A stretch of DNA of 64,000 bases from an uncultured Sphaerochaeta sp. (GCF_963677315.1 NZ_OY781939.1:1736001-1800000), one strand, 5' to 3'; numbered from the stretch's first letter, positions 25,266 to 34,027 are shown. Program-made: numbers and translations. The notes: generated by a model not told the origin, from the sequence alone.

Positions 25266-26558
25266 ATGTTGTATGCTATTCTCACTCTCGGTTTGATCAT
25301 ACTCCTGGCAATGGGAATCCCTGTAGGGTTCTCTTTGTTGCTCACCGGTGCTATTGGCTATATGGTCAATATTGGCGACATCGGTGCCTGGATGGAAATG
25401 ACCATCCTTCCAATGAAAATGTCGTATAGTCTGCAGAACTTCCTACTGCTCTCAATTCCCCTATTCATCCTTGCAGCGAAGGTAATGAATGGCTCGAGCA
25501 TCACAAAAAAACTCTTTGGTTTTGCAAACGTATGCGTAGGCTGGCTTCCAGGTGGTCTTGGACACGCAAACATCTTTGCAAGTTTGTTGTTTGCTGGAAT
25601 GTCCGGAACCGCTACCTCTGATGCAGCTGGACTTGGACAGATCGAAATAGAGGCAATGAAACAAAACGGATACGATGCTGACTTCAGCGCAGCTGTCACT
25701 GCTGCTTCAACCACGATTGGACCGATTTTCCCTCCAAGCGTCCCCATGGTCATGTACTCTACGATCAGTGGAGTCTCTGTTGGAAAGTTGTTCCTTGGCG
25801 GTATCGTTCCAGGTATCCTTCTCACCATAGTACTCATGATCATGGTGTACTTCTATGCGAGAAAAAGAAACTATCCAAAAGAAACCTTCCCTACCTGGGC
25901 ACGTTTCTGGGACAGCTTCAAGTCAGCAATTTTTCCCATCCTTACCCCAATCATTCTTCTCTCCGGTATTTGGAGTGGAATGTTCACTGCTACCGAGGCT
26001 GCTGCAATTGCAGCGCTCTACGCTTTGCTGGTCAGTGTCTTCATCTTCAAGGAGATGACATGGAAGCTGCTCCTGCAGATTCTGAAGGAGACTGCACGCG
26101 ATACGGCCTCCATTGGTTTGGTCGTAGCTGCAGCAGCGTTCTACGGTTGGGTACTTGCTCGTTCGGGCCTTACTGTTGCTTTCGCTGATTGGATTCTTGG
26201 GCTGACCTCCAACCGCATACTGTTTATGCTACTGGTAAACCTGTTCTTCTTGGTCATCGGTTGTTTCCTTGAGTCGATTGCAGCTATTACCATTTTTGGA
26301 CCCGTTATGCTTGCTCCAGCAATCCAGCTTGGTATTGATCCTCTGTTCTTCGGAGTTATCATGGTATTCAACCTGATGATCGGACTGGTTACTCCTCCGT
26401 TTGGGATTGTACTGTTCATCACTGCAGACCAGGCAAAGATCAGTTTCCATAAGATGGTCAAAGCGACTGTCCCCTTCTTGATTCCTCTCTTGGTGATGCT
26501 GGTCCTGATGTCAGTAATCCCTGGAATTGTAACAGGACTGCCCAACCTTCTTATGTGA
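25266..26558 (+). CDS. dctM: TRAP transporter large permease subunit DctM
   Basis: 430 residues with about 12-13 hydrophobic helices. Typical blocks are L-L-S-I-P-L-F-I-L-A-A, F-A-G-M-S-G-T-A-T-S-D-A-A-G-L-G, T-T-I-G-P-I-F-P-P-S-V-P-M-V and L-V-T-P-P-F-G. It is the sodium-coupled transport subunit, working with DctP and DctQ. Normal full length. Confidence 0.94.
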   Translation: MLYAILTLGLIILLAMGIPVGFSLLLTGAIGYMVNIGDIGAWMEMTILPMKMSYSLQNFLLLSIPLFILAAKVMNGSSITKKLFGFANVCVGWLPGGLGHANIFASLLFAGMSGTATSDAAGLGQIEIEAMKQNGYDADFSAAVTAASTTIGPIFPPSVPMVMYSTISGVSVGKLFLGGIVPGILLTIVLMIMVYFYARKRNYPKETFPTWARFWDSFKSAIFPILTPIILLSGIWSGMFTATEAAAIAALYALLVSVFIFKEMTWKLLLQILKETARDTASIGLVVAAAAFYGWVLARSGLTVAFADWILGLTSNRILFMLLVNLFFLVIGCFLESIAAITIFGPVMLAPAIQLGIDPLFFGVIMVFNLMIGLVTPPFGIVLFITADQAKISFHKMVKATVPFLIPLLVMLVLMSVIPGIVTGLPNLLM

Positions 26559-26608
26559 TACAATATTGCTACTGTTAGATACCAATACCCTGAGAAAAGG
26601 ATGTTTGC

Positions 26609-27328
26609 ATGAACAATACGTTGATAATTCCAAGAAACCTTGAGCGAAAACCCTATGAACTCAATCGGTTCTATGTGCAACGAATTCTGGAATACAACAT
26701 TGTCACGCTGAACCTTCTCCCAGGGCAATTGGTTAGTGCGAATGAATTGGCAAAGGAACTGAATACCAGTAGGACTCCTGTGCATGATGCATTCATTGAA
26801 TTGTCGAAGAAATCTCTTATGACCATCATTCCACAAGTTGGTACCAAAATCTCCCTCATCAATGTTGAGAAGGTTAAGGCAGTGAGCTTCCTGCGTTTTT
26901 CTGCTGAGATCAAGATGTTGGAGAGAGCCTGTGGAAGTATTACAGAACAAGAACTCAGCGCGCTCCATAGATGTGTTGAGATGCAGAAGGCTTCTGCAAA
27001 AGAGAAAGACTACCTGCAATTCCTTGAAGACGATAATGCCTTTCATTCGCTCTTATTTGAAGGAGCAGGTCTCACAGAGGTCGGATTTCTCATTGACCCC
27101 TACATGCCAATCTTCAATAGAGTACGTATGCTGATTTACAAAAACCTTGATATTCCGAGAATCATACAAGAACACACTGATCTTCTTGCATTCTTGAGAG
27201 ACCAGAACCTCGTTGAAGCAACCAAGGTTCTCAGCAAGCACCTTGCTTATGATGTCAGCAGGGACCTGGAACTGCTCAAGGAAAAATTCCCGGAATATTT
27301 CTTAGCAAACGGACAACAACTCTATTGA
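26609..27328 (+). CDS. GntR-family (FCD-type) transcriptional regulator
   Basis: 239 residues. The helix-turn-helix lies at ~20-75 (L-L-P-G-Q-L-V-S-A-N-E-L-A-K-E-L, S-R-T-P-V-H-D-A-F). The C-terminal all-helical part fits the FCD ligand-binding domain (N-A-F-H-S-L-L, H-T-D-L-L-A-F-L). AAAGG lies ~10 nt before ATG 26609. It is encoded within the TRAP operon, 51 bp after dctM, and is likely to control it in response to the imported acid or a catabolite. Confidence 0.85.
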   Translation: MNNTLIIPRNLERKPYELNRFYVQRILEYNIVTLNLLPGQLVSANELAKELNTSRTPVHDAFIELSKKSLMTIIPQVGTKISLINVEKVKAVSFLRFSAEIKMLERACGSITEQELSALHRCVEMQKASAKEKDYLQFLEDDNAFHSLLFEGAGLTEVGFLIDPYMPIFNRVRMLIYKNLDIPRIIQEHTDLLAFLRDQNLVEATKVLSKHLAYDVSRDLELLKEKFPEYFLANGQQLY

Positions 27329-27402
27329 AGTATTGATATGTAGGCAACGCTTTCAATGCAAGGATACCTGTATGGTCCATGCATTCATAAGGATGTACTT
27401 AC

Positions 27403-28206
27403 ATGAAATATTCACATATCTCTCCCTTTTCCTATGGTCTTAACCATCTGGTAATAGACTCATTGAATCCTGAACTGATGGGCTTGAATTTTGCCATTGC
27501 GAAAGTAAATACAGACCATGCAGTGGTACTGGATTCTGAACAAGAGAAGCTGGTGGTCCTCCTCTCTGGTTCTGTTACCTATGATTGGGATGGACAGAAA
27601 ATAACAGTTAAGCGATCAGACCCTTTTCATGAATCACCAACGGCACTGCACCTGAACAGTGAGAGTGTCTGCAGGATAACAGGAGGCGGGGAAGATGCTG
27701 AACTGATTGTAGTTTCAACAGAAAATGCAGCTCACTTCGCTTCCAAATTCTATAGCTCTGAAGACCTTGCTTCAGAGGAATTGGTGGGAGAAGAAGTACT
27801 TGATGGTAAGACAAAAAGGATCAAACGCGTTTTCTTTGACCGAAATACCTGCCAGGAGACCAACTTGTTCTGTGGTGAACTGGTAAACTACCCAGGATGT
27901 TGGGCATGCTTTCCACCCCACCTCCATTTTGAGCCGGAGATTTATTACTACCGCTTCCTCCCTGAGTCAGGGTACGGGTTCTCCGAGCAAGGTGACGAGG
28001 TTTTTAAGGTAAAGCATAATGATTTGGTAGGCATCGAAGACGGAAAAACCCATTCCCAGTCCACCGCTCCAGGGTATGCTGGATTTATTTTCTGGGCACA
28101 GAAGCTACAGGATAATGGGAAAAACATTGATTACCATCTGGTTAAGGAACATGCATGGCTGGATGACCCTGCTGCTACATTTTTCCCAGAGAAACCCAGT
28201 ATCTGA
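27403..28206 (+). CDS. IolB-like cupin isomerase (5-deoxy-glucuronate isomerase family)
   Basis: 267 residues. The C-terminal half carries the IolB pattern: P-G-C-W-A-C-F-P-P-H-L-H with the metal-binding histidines, then E-I-Y-Y-Y-R-F-L-P-E-S-G-Y-G-F and T-H-S-Q-S-T-A-P-G-Y. The N-terminal half is a second, more divergent cupin half. IolB opens 5-deoxy-glucuronate in inositol breakdown. No other iol genes are here, so it may isomerise a related uronate brought in by the TRAP system. Confidence 0.78.
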   Translation: MKYSHISPFSYGLNHLVIDSLNPELMGLNFAIAKVNTDHAVVLDSEQEKLVVLLSGSVTYDWDGQKITVKRSDPFHESPTALHLNSESVCRITGGGEDAELIVVSTENAAHFASKFYSSEDLASEELVGEEVLDGKTKRIKRVFFDRNTCQETNLFCGELVNYPGCWACFPPHLHFEPEIYYYRFLPESGYGFSEQGDEVFKVKHNDLVGIEDGKTHSQSTAPGYAGFIFWAQKLQDNGKNIDYHLVKEHAWLDDPAATFFPEKPSI

Positions 28207-28233
28207 ATCACCAAGCACACCAGGAGTATTACC

Positions 28234-28911
28234 ATGCAAGACAAAAAGATTCTCTGCCCTTCCATTCTCAATCTTCCAATCATGCATATTGCTGAGGAAG
28301 TAACCAAACTTGATAAAACAGATATGGATATCTTCCACGTAGATATCATGGATGGAACCTTCGTCCCCAATTTCGGTATGTCAGTAAGAGAACTGCAAAT
28401 GATACGAGAAATAACAGATGCAGGAAGCAAGAAGCTCATAGACTGCCATATGATGGTCATGAACCCACACCGATACATCCAGATGATTGCTGAAGCTGGT
28501 GCTGATATCATTTACATTCATCCAGAGAGTGAATTGATACCATCGGCTACTCTTGAGCTTATCCAAAAGCATGGCAAGAAAACCGGACTAATCCTCAACC
28601 CCTCAACAAGCTTGGAGATGGTGAAGGACATGCTTCCCATCACTGACTATGTGATGATCATGGCGGTAAACCCAGGGTTTGCCGGCCGATCATTCATGCC
28701 CTATACCCGGCAGAAGTTTGTTGATCTTCACACCTACCGATTAGAGCACAACCTCTCCTACCATCTTGTCTTGGACGGAGGTGCCACAAAGGAGGTCATC
28801 TCAGACCTGTACCACAATTGCGGAGTTGAAGGCTTTGTCTTGGGAAAACAGGAGTTGTTCTTCCAGGAAGATGACTATGAGACTTGTATCAATAGGATTC
28901 GCACGTATTGA
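28234..28911 (+). CDS. ribulose-phosphate 3-epimerase family protein, AlsE-like
   Basis: 225 residues, a TIM barrel. Signature blocks are C-P-S-I-L-N, H-V-D-I-M-D-G-T-F-V-P-N-F, D-C-H-M-M-V, L-I-L-N-P-S-T, M-A-V-N-P-G-F-A-G and L-D-G-G-A. The spacing resembles D-allulose-6-phosphate 3-epimerase more than Rpe. It would epimerise a ketose phosphate at C3. It is the last gene of the TRAP operon, and the IS66 element begins 47 bp downstream. Confidence 0.8.
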   Translation: MQDKKILCPSILNLPIMHIAEEVTKLDKTDMDIFHVDIMDGTFVPNFGMSVRELQMIREITDAGSKKLIDCHMMVMNPHRYIQMIAEAGADIIYIHPESELIPSATLELIQKHGKKTGLILNPSTSLEMVKDMLPITDYVMIMAVNPGFAGRSFMPYTRQKFVDLHTYRLEHNLSYHLVLDGGATKEVISDLYHNCGVEGFVLGKQELFFQEDDYETCINRIRTY

Positions 28912-28950
28912 TGCAAATGTTTCAATTTTTGTAAAAACACTACTACGATT

Positions 28951-28958
28951 ACCTGAGC
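28951..28958. repeat. target-site duplication, left copy (ACCTGAGC)
   Basis: The 8-bp sequence ACCTGAGC abuts the left IS end and is repeated exactly at 31422-31429. An 8-bp duplication is the known length for IS66. Confidence 0.95.
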
Positions 28959-29029
28959 GTAATAGTCAAACCAACAACGCACTGATGTGGAGGTCCCAGC
29001 ACCGATAGACTCGTATCCGGAGGTGCAAA

Positions 29030-29224
29030 ATGGAAACCAACAAGAATACCGAACAATACAAGGTTGAGATCATCGGTTCTGTCAAACGTGGCCGGGGAAG
29101 GCCAAGGAAGCGGTTTGACCCTATTCCCTGGAACAGGTCGGACCAGTACCGATTCTGCCTAGCAGGGAACGTTCTCGTTGATGAAGAAGGGAAGATCCGG
29201 ATCGAGGAGGCAGCCAATGCTTGA
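29030..29224 (+). CDS. IS66 accessory protein (TnpA position), small AT-hook protein
   Basis: 64 residues. The striking part is V-K-R-G-R-G-R-P-R-K-R-F at about 18-29, an AT-hook-type minor-groove motif (G-R-P core in basic surroundings). IS66 TnpA proteins are usually longer (~90-140) with a helix-turn-helix; none is visible here. It overlaps tnpB by 8 bp (ATGCTTGA), so the two are coupled. The function is probably DNA binding at the IS ends (inference). Confidence 0.7.
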   Translation: METNKNTEQYKVEIIGSVKRGRGRPRKRFDPIPWNRSDQYRFCLAGNVLVDEEGKIRIEEAANA

Positions 29225-29579
29225 CATGAGCGGCATCCCGATCTATCTGCTCCCTGGATACTCAGATTTAAGACGCGGTATCAACGGATTCGTGTCGGTC
29301 ATCACCAACATCATGGAGATGGACGTCACCCTGGGAGGGTTGTACATCTTCTGCGGCAGGAGGCGTGACAGCATCAAGTGCGTCATGTGGGACAAGACAG
29401 GGTTCCTGTTGCTGCAGAAGAAACTGGTGGGCGGCTACACCTTCGCCTGGCCGAACAGTGAGGAGAGGGTGAAGGAAATCAGTGGGGAAGACCTGCTTGC
29501 AATGCTTGACGGTATAGACATTTTCCGTCGTTTCACCCCTTGGGAGAATGTACGGATGCGACCTGGGAAAGCTGTCTGA
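29217..29579 (+). CDS. tnpB: IS66 TnpB accessory protein
   Basis: 120 residues. Family blocks are P-G-Y-S-D-L-R-R-G-I-N-G-F, L-Y-I-F-C-G-R-R-R-D-S-I-K-C-V-M-W-D-K-T-G-F and W-P-N. This is the IS66 Orf2 protein required for transposition in this family. ATG 29217 follows GAGGAGG. It has normal length and an intact frame. Confidence 0.93.
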   Translation: MLDMSGIPIYLLPGYSDLRRGINGFVSVITNIMEMDVTLGGLYIFCGRRRDSIKCVMWDKTGFLLLQKKLVGGYTFAWPNSEERVKEISGEDLLAMLDGIDIFRRFTPWENVRMRPGKAV

Positions 29580-29641
29580 AAGTGCATCTAATTGTCTACA
29601 AGTAGTATACTTAAACCCTGTTTTCTGCTATACTTATCTCT

Positions 29642-31318
29642 ATGAAAAGCAAGGGTGACAGGAAATCAAGGACGGTCGAGATCTTGGTGGACGGGCTGAA
29701 AAGCCCGGCCTCGGTATTGGCTCCCCTTGCCCCCACCAGGGACATGAGCTTCGACCAGATCAGCCTCATGTTCACCCAGATGCAACAGATGATGCAGCAA
29801 TTGCAGAAACAGAACGAGCAGATGCACATGACGCTGCAATTGCTCATCCAGCAACAATTCGGCAAATCCAGCGAGCAGCTGAAGCAGAATCCCGATTGGG
29901 AGACACTGCCGCTGTTCGCCCCCGAGATGCTGCCCCAGTCTGCCGGAGAGGATGATTCACCCAATCAGCAATCCATTGATGGGTACAGGAAGAAGAGTGT
30001 CGGAAGGAAACCTCTTGCAGGAGCCTCACATGTGGTGAACCTGGTCAACGATGTCGAGGCGTCGGTGCTTGACGATTACCGCAGCAGGGGCTATTCAGTA
30101 CGCCCGATGCCATCCACCCACACCTCGTACTTCCAACGCATCAACGCCGTCATACTGGTAGAGGTCGAGAACCGAAAGTATACGGTAAAATGCAAAGATG
30201 AGGAGCTCGTGCTCAGCGCGCAATGCTCCCGGCGCTTCCTTCCCAAGACCAAGGTCGGTGAGCTGTTGCTGGCCGAGATCGCCTACCAGAAATACGGACT
30301 GCATGTTCCGCACAACCGGCTGAGCAAGGCCCTCGGCCTTGACGGCATCGACATCAGCAGGCAGGACATGAGCAACTATGGGCTGGCAATCCTCGAGCGC
30401 ATCAAGGCAGCCGAGGAATCGTTCAGGGCGAAGGTGCTCGCACAAGCTGCTCTGTATATGGACGAAACTACCACAAAAAAACAGGGTTCGGAAAAGACGA
30501 AGAACTACATGTGGGCGGTGTGCAACGAGCACCTCGCCTGGTACCGGTATTTTGACGGCAGGGGCGGTGGCCCTCCGCTGTCGATGTTCACCGACTACAC
30601 CGGATGGGTGATGGCGGACGGCTACGGAGCCTATGATTCCTACCTTGGCAAGGCCCATAGGTGCGTCTGCCTTGCCCATGTTGCAAGACGGTTCAAGGAC
30701 TGCGAGAAGATCACCAAGGACCACAACCTTGCAGGGCCCGCCATCGCCTGGATCGCCAGGCTGTACAAGATCGACTCCCAGCTTCGGGCAAGACTTGTCG
30801 CAGGGGAGATGTCCAAGGAGGCATTCATAGAAGAGAGGAAAGCTCTTTCGATGCCGATCCTCAACGACTTCCATGCTTGGCTTGAGAATGCGGCCCTCAC
30901 CACCTCCCTGATCAACCTGGTGCAGAAACGGGCGGTTTCCTATGCTCTCAACCAGTGGGACAAGGTCCTGCTTTCCTTCGAGAATGCAGAGCTGAAAATC
31001 GACAACAACGACTGTGAGCAATCTATCAGAGTCTACATTCAGGGACGCAAGAACTGGGTGAACCACGGCAGCAATGATGGTGCCGATGCTTCCTGTCTGC
31101 TCTACAGCCTCATTGAGACAGCCAAGAGACAGGGACTGAATCCCCGCAACTATCTTGCCTATCTCTTCATGCAGGCTGCCAAATACGACAACCTTGAGCT
31201 CACCGGCGAACAGATCGAGCCGCTGATGCCCTGGAATGTGAAGGCGGAGGACCTGCAGCTTGTCACCGATGAGATGAACAGGCTCTCCCAGGCCATGAGG
31301 CCTATAGAGAACAACTGA
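29642..31318 (+). CDS. tnpC: IS66 transposase TnpC
   Basis: 558 residues. It has an N-terminal Met/Gln-rich coiled coil (~35-75), then a DNA-binding region, then a DDE core. The first Asp is in L-Y-M-D-E-T-T, the second in V-M-A-D-G-Y-G-A-Y-D, and the Glu in N-N-D-C-E-Q-S-I-R-V. The C-terminal G-R-K-N-W and L-I-E-T-A-K-R-Q-G-L-N-P-R-N-Y-L segments are IS66 hallmarks. No frameshift is seen, so it is likely active. Confidence 0.95.
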   Translation: MKSKGDRKSRTVEILVDGLKSPASVLAPLAPTRDMSFDQISLMFTQMQQMMQQLQKQNEQMHMTLQLLIQQQFGKSSEQLKQNPDWETLPLFAPEMLPQSAGEDDSPNQQSIDGYRKKSVGRKPLAGASHVVNLVNDVEASVLDDYRSRGYSVRPMPSTHTSYFQRINAVILVEVENRKYTVKCKDEELVLSAQCSRRFLPKTKVGELLLAEIAYQKYGLHVPHNRLSKALGLDGIDISRQDMSNYGLAILERIKAAEESFRAKVLAQAALYMDETTTKKQGSEKTKNYMWAVCNEHLAWYRYFDGRGGGPPLSMFTDYTGWVMADGYGAYDSYLGKAHRCVCLAHVARRFKDCEKITKDHNLAGPAIAWIARLYKIDSQLRARLVAGEMSKEAFIEERKALSMPILNDFHAWLENAALTTSLINLVQKRAVSYALNQWDKVLLSFENAELKIDNNDCEQSIRVYIQGRKNWVNHGSNDGADASCLLYSLIETAKRQGLNPRNYLAYLFMQAAKYDNLELTGEQIEPLMPWNVKAEDLQLVTDEMNRLSQAMRPIENN

Positions 31319-31421
31319 TTCTTGATCATCATAACTTTGAAATTCACGCATCTCACACTCCGGCCCCAATCATATCGGGTAGAGGAGTGTCAGGTTAGTG
31401 CGTTGTTGGTTTGACTGTTAC

Positions 31422-31429
31422 ACCTGAGC
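31422..31429. repeat. target-site duplication, right copy (ACCTGAGC)
   Basis: Exact copy of 28951-28958. Its last four bases (GAGC) are also the start of the terminator stem at 31426. Confidence 0.95.
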
Positions 31430-31458
31430 AGTTCTGCAATGAACTGCTCTTTTGTTTT
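31426..31458 (+). terminator. rho-independent terminator of the TRAP operon, displaced by IS66
   Basis: Perfect 9-bp stem GAGCAGTTC (31426-31434) / GAACTGCTC (31441-31449) with a 6-nt loop, followed by TTTTGTTTT. If the IS is removed, it sits ~50 bp after the epimerase gene. It is intact because the duplication rebuilt the stem's first bases on the right side. Confidence 0.9.
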
Positions 31459-31546
31459 AGCAAATTTACTCAATCTCTCTACTTGATTACCATGTAGAGG
31501 AGAATCCTTTTAGTGAATAGAACTCAAGACTCTATACCAGCTTTCC

Positions 31547-31701
31547 CTGTAGGATTTGCCATGCCAAATCCTACAGTTGCTTCATTACCCAACGGAGCGA
31601 GAGGAAAGGAACCATCATGATGGTTCTTCTCCCGAGCGAGTGCAGTGAAAGCAAGGTGAGATACCCCGTCCCTTGGGGAGGAAAAGGAGGCAACGCCTCC
31701 T
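31547..31701. other. cluster of strong palindromes in an intergenic region
   Basis: Three perfect inverted repeats lie within 155 bp. One is a 12-bp stem (31547-31558 / 31565-31576, loop CCATGC). The second is the 18-bp palindrome GAACCATCATGATGGTTC (31609-31626). The third is the 7-bp stem AGGAGGC-AAC-GCCTCCT (31685-31701). No gene with a ribosome site covers them. Such density suggests a structured RNA, a palindromic repeat element or a protein-binding array. Confidence 0.5.
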
Positions 31702-31788
31702 GGGTTCAGCTCTTGCCCTGAGATATTGATACCTTTCATTCAGAATTCTGAGGCCAGGTGTTTCAGAATAAAAATGGATAAAATATCC

Positions 31789-31816
31789 TTGACAGATTAA
31801 GTTACGCGGATATACA
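31789..31816 (+). promoter_or_regulatory. sigma-70-type promoter of the sugar ABC / ROK operon
   Basis: TTGACA (31789-31794), 16-bp spacer, TATACA (31811-31816). An alternative -10 is TACAAT at 31813-31818. It lies ~70 bp before the binding-protein start, which has its own AAAGGAGG. Confidence 0.75.
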
Positions 31817-31884
31817 ATTCATTTGGTAGTAATTCTTATCCAGAATTACCTAACTTTTCACGATTTTCCAAAGGAGGAAATAGA

Positions 31885-33150
31885 ATGAAAAAACTGACTA
31901 CTTTAGCAATCAGCCTTGTCCTGATTCTTAGCATCAGTACTCTGTTTGCAGCAGGAGCAAAAGAGGAAACAGCATCAGATATTGTACAACTGAGGTTTCT
32001 TGGAATGGCTCAGGCAGCTTACTCTGAGCAGAATGTCAACGACATGACCGCGGACTTCATGAAGGCAAATCCGAACATTGAGGTGTACACCGAGTTCGTT
32101 CCCTATGAAGAGCTTCGGAATAAGACACTGCTTGCATATGGTTCAAACAACCCATATGACGCAGTGCTTGTCGATGACATTTGGTATGCAGAATACGCAG
32201 ACAAGGACCTGTTGCTGGATATCACAAGTCGCATTCCCCAAAGCTACAAGGACGGCGTCCTTGCAGGTGGATGGAATGTAACAACGAAAAACGACCAGGT
32301 CTACGGCCTTCCTTGGTTCCTTGACACCATGTATCTCTTCTACAACGCTGATATGCTGGAGAAAGCAGGGTTCACAAAGGAACCTGCATCAGTAGAAGAA
32401 ATGGTAACAATGGCAAAGGCCCTTAAGTCGAAAGGCATTGTCGAATACCCATTCGTTTTCAGCCTCGCACAGGCCGAAGCACTGATTTGTGTCTACTCCA
32501 ACTTCCTTGAGGCGTTCGGTGGATCCTTCCAAGATGCAAATGGGAACTGGATTTTGGACACCAGCGGAATTCCCGCACTGGAGTTCCTTGTATCCCTCAA
32601 GAATGAGGGTCTCTTGAATCCAAACTCCCTGGAATATCTTGAAGAAGATGTCCGTCGTGTATTCTCAAGTGGGGATGCGGCATTCACACTCAACTGGGCA
32701 TACATGTACTCACTTGCCATCGATCCGAACGAGAGTTCACTGCAGAAGGATTCTGTTGGTGTAATGGTACTGCCTGGTGCGAAAGGGGTGAAGGACTCTG
32801 CTGCAATGAGTGGATCGATGGGACTGTCGGTGGTGAACAAGACAAAACACCCCGATGAAGCCTTTGCCTATATCCAACACCTGACCAGTAAAGAGGTCCA
32901 GGACACTTACTCCGACCTACAGCTCCCAGTCTGGGAAGCTTCCTATGATGATCCTGAGATTGCCAAGGGACGTGAAGACCTGGTAGAAGCAGCAAAGCTT
33001 GCTTTCTCCATCATGAACGTACGCCCAAGCGAACCGAAGTATCAGGAAGCAAGTGCAATATTCCAGGAACATATCCAGAAAGCTCTGTATGGCGATATGA
33101 CTCCCAAGGCAGCACTTACTGAAGCTGTAAAGAAAGTTGGAGCAATGTAA
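31885..33150 (+). CDS. carbohydrate ABC transporter substrate-binding protein (family 1)
   Basis: 421 residues. The signal peptide MKKLTTLAISLVLILSISTL is followed by F-A-A-G-A-K-E-E. The mature part has F-M-K-A-N-P-N-I-E-V-Y-T-E, Y-D-A-V-L-V-D-D-I-W-Y, Y-G-L-P-W-F-L and Y-N-A-D-M-L-E-K-A-G-F. AAAGGAGG precedes the ATG. It is the first gene of a six-gene operon (to 37687) with two permeases, ROK kinase, SIS protein and RpiR regulator. The substrate is probably an N-acetylated or amino sugar, from the ROK/SIS/RpiR set (inference). Confidence 0.92.
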   Translation: MKKLTTLAISLVLILSISTLFAAGAKEETASDIVQLRFLGMAQAAYSEQNVNDMTADFMKANPNIEVYTEFVPYEELRNKTLLAYGSNNPYDAVLVDDIWYAEYADKDLLLDITSRIPQSYKDGVLAGGWNVTTKNDQVYGLPWFLDTMYLFYNADMLEKAGFTKEPASVEEMVTMAKALKSKGIVEYPFVFSLAQAEALICVYSNFLEAFGGSFQDANGNWILDTSGIPALEFLVSLKNEGLLNPNSLEYLEEDVRRVFSSGDAAFTLNWAYMYSLAIDPNESSLQKDSVGVMVLPGAKGVKDSAAMSGSMGLSVVNKTKHPDEAFAYIQHLTSKEVQDTYSDLQLPVWEASYDDPEIAKGREDLVEAAKLAFSIMNVRPSEPKYQEASAIFQEHIQKALYGDMTPKAALTEAVKKVGAM

Positions 33151-33154
33151 CCCA

Positions 33155-34027
33155 ATGACTGATACATCGACAAGATACTACAACTTGTTGGTCGTTCCCA
33201 TGGTAGTTATCATGGGAACGGTTATCGGTTGGCCGCTCATACGTACGATCATGCTTGCCTTCACCGATGCGTCACTCATGGGACTTGATAAGACCGTGTT
33301 TGTAGGTCTGAGTAATTTCACCCAGGCGATACATGATGAAGGCTTCAGGTCGGCCATAAAGGTCTCACTCATCTTCGCCCTCGTGGTGGTCACTTCTGAG
33401 ATGGTACTCGGAACTGCAGTAGCAATGCTCTTGAACGAACCGTTCAGGGGGCGGAATTTCCTACGCGCTATCCTAATTCTACCCTGGGCAGTACCCACGG
33501 TAGTAAATGCCATCATGTGGAGACTTATTTATAATCCAGAATATGGGGCATTGAACTCTTTGCTTACCCAGCTAGGACTCCTTGAGTCATACATAAGCTG
33601 GCTGGGCAGTGCAGACAAGGCCCTGGCGTCTATCATGTTTGCCGATGTATGGAAGAACTTTTCCCTCGTGGCACTCATCGCCCTGGCAGCCCTCCAGTCA
33701 CTCTCCGTCTCACAAGTGGAAGCCGCCAAGATTGATGGTACCAACGCGATACAACGGTTCTGGTACATCACCCTTCCCCATCTCATCCCTTCCTTGCAGG
33801 TTGCACTGGTGTTACGGATCATTGAGGCAGTAAAGGTCTTCGACATCATCTATATCATGACCAAGGGAGGACCTGCCAATAAGACAAGAAGTGGAAGCAT
33901 CTTTGTGTACCAAGAAGCCTTCACTAACTCCCGCATGGGTTCAGGAGCAGCATTCGCGGTAATCATGGTCTCCCTGATCATGATACTCATACTGTTCTAT
34001 ATGCGAATTTTAACCAAGAAGAAGTAG
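33155..34027 (+). CDS. carbohydrate ABC transporter permease, MalF/UgpA type
   Basis: 290 residues from ATG 33155, five bases after the preceding stop. Six membrane helices; EAA loop E-A-A-K-I-D-G-T-N-A-I-Q-R-F with L-P-H-L; I-M-T-K-G-G-P-A-N-K-T near the C-terminus. Pairs with the MalG-type subunit encoded 12 bp downstream. Confidence 0.92.
   Translation: MTDTSTRYYNLLVVPMVVIMGTVIGWPLIRTIMLAFTDASLMGLDKTVFVGLSNFTQAIHDEGFRSAIKVSLIFALVVVTSEMVLGTAVAMLLNEPFRGRNFLRAILILPWAVPTVVNAIMWRLIYNPEYGALNSLLTQLGLLESYISWLGSADKALASIMFADVWKNFSLVALIALAALQSLSVSQVEAAKIDGTNAIQRFWYITLPHLIPSLQVALVLRIIEAVKVFDIIYIMTKGGPANKTRSGSIFVYQEAFTNSRMGSGAAFAVIMVSLIMILILFYMRILTKKK

Larger units (their letters stand above)
28959..31421 (+). 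mobile_element. IS66-family insertion sequence, complete
   Basis: 2463 bp. The ends are inverted repeats: the left starts GTAATAGTCAAACCAACAAC, and the right end read inward starts GTAACAGTCAAACCAACAAC. They have one mismatch in the first 24 bases and the family-typical GTAA tip. Perfect 8-bp duplications flank it. It carries three genes in one direction (tnpA-like, tnpB, tnpC), all open. Its G+C is visibly higher than its surroundings, a sign of recent arrival. Confidence 0.96.

Noticed and set aside
30095..31369. Very long (~420 codon) minus-strand frame
   Set aside because: Lies wholly antisense to the IS66 transposase; its length follows from the high-G+C codon pattern of tnpC.
31524..31739. 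Minus-strand frame of 71 codons over the palindrome cluster
   Set aside because: No ribosome site; the palindromes themselves explain the unusual sequence. Kept as a structural region, not a gene.
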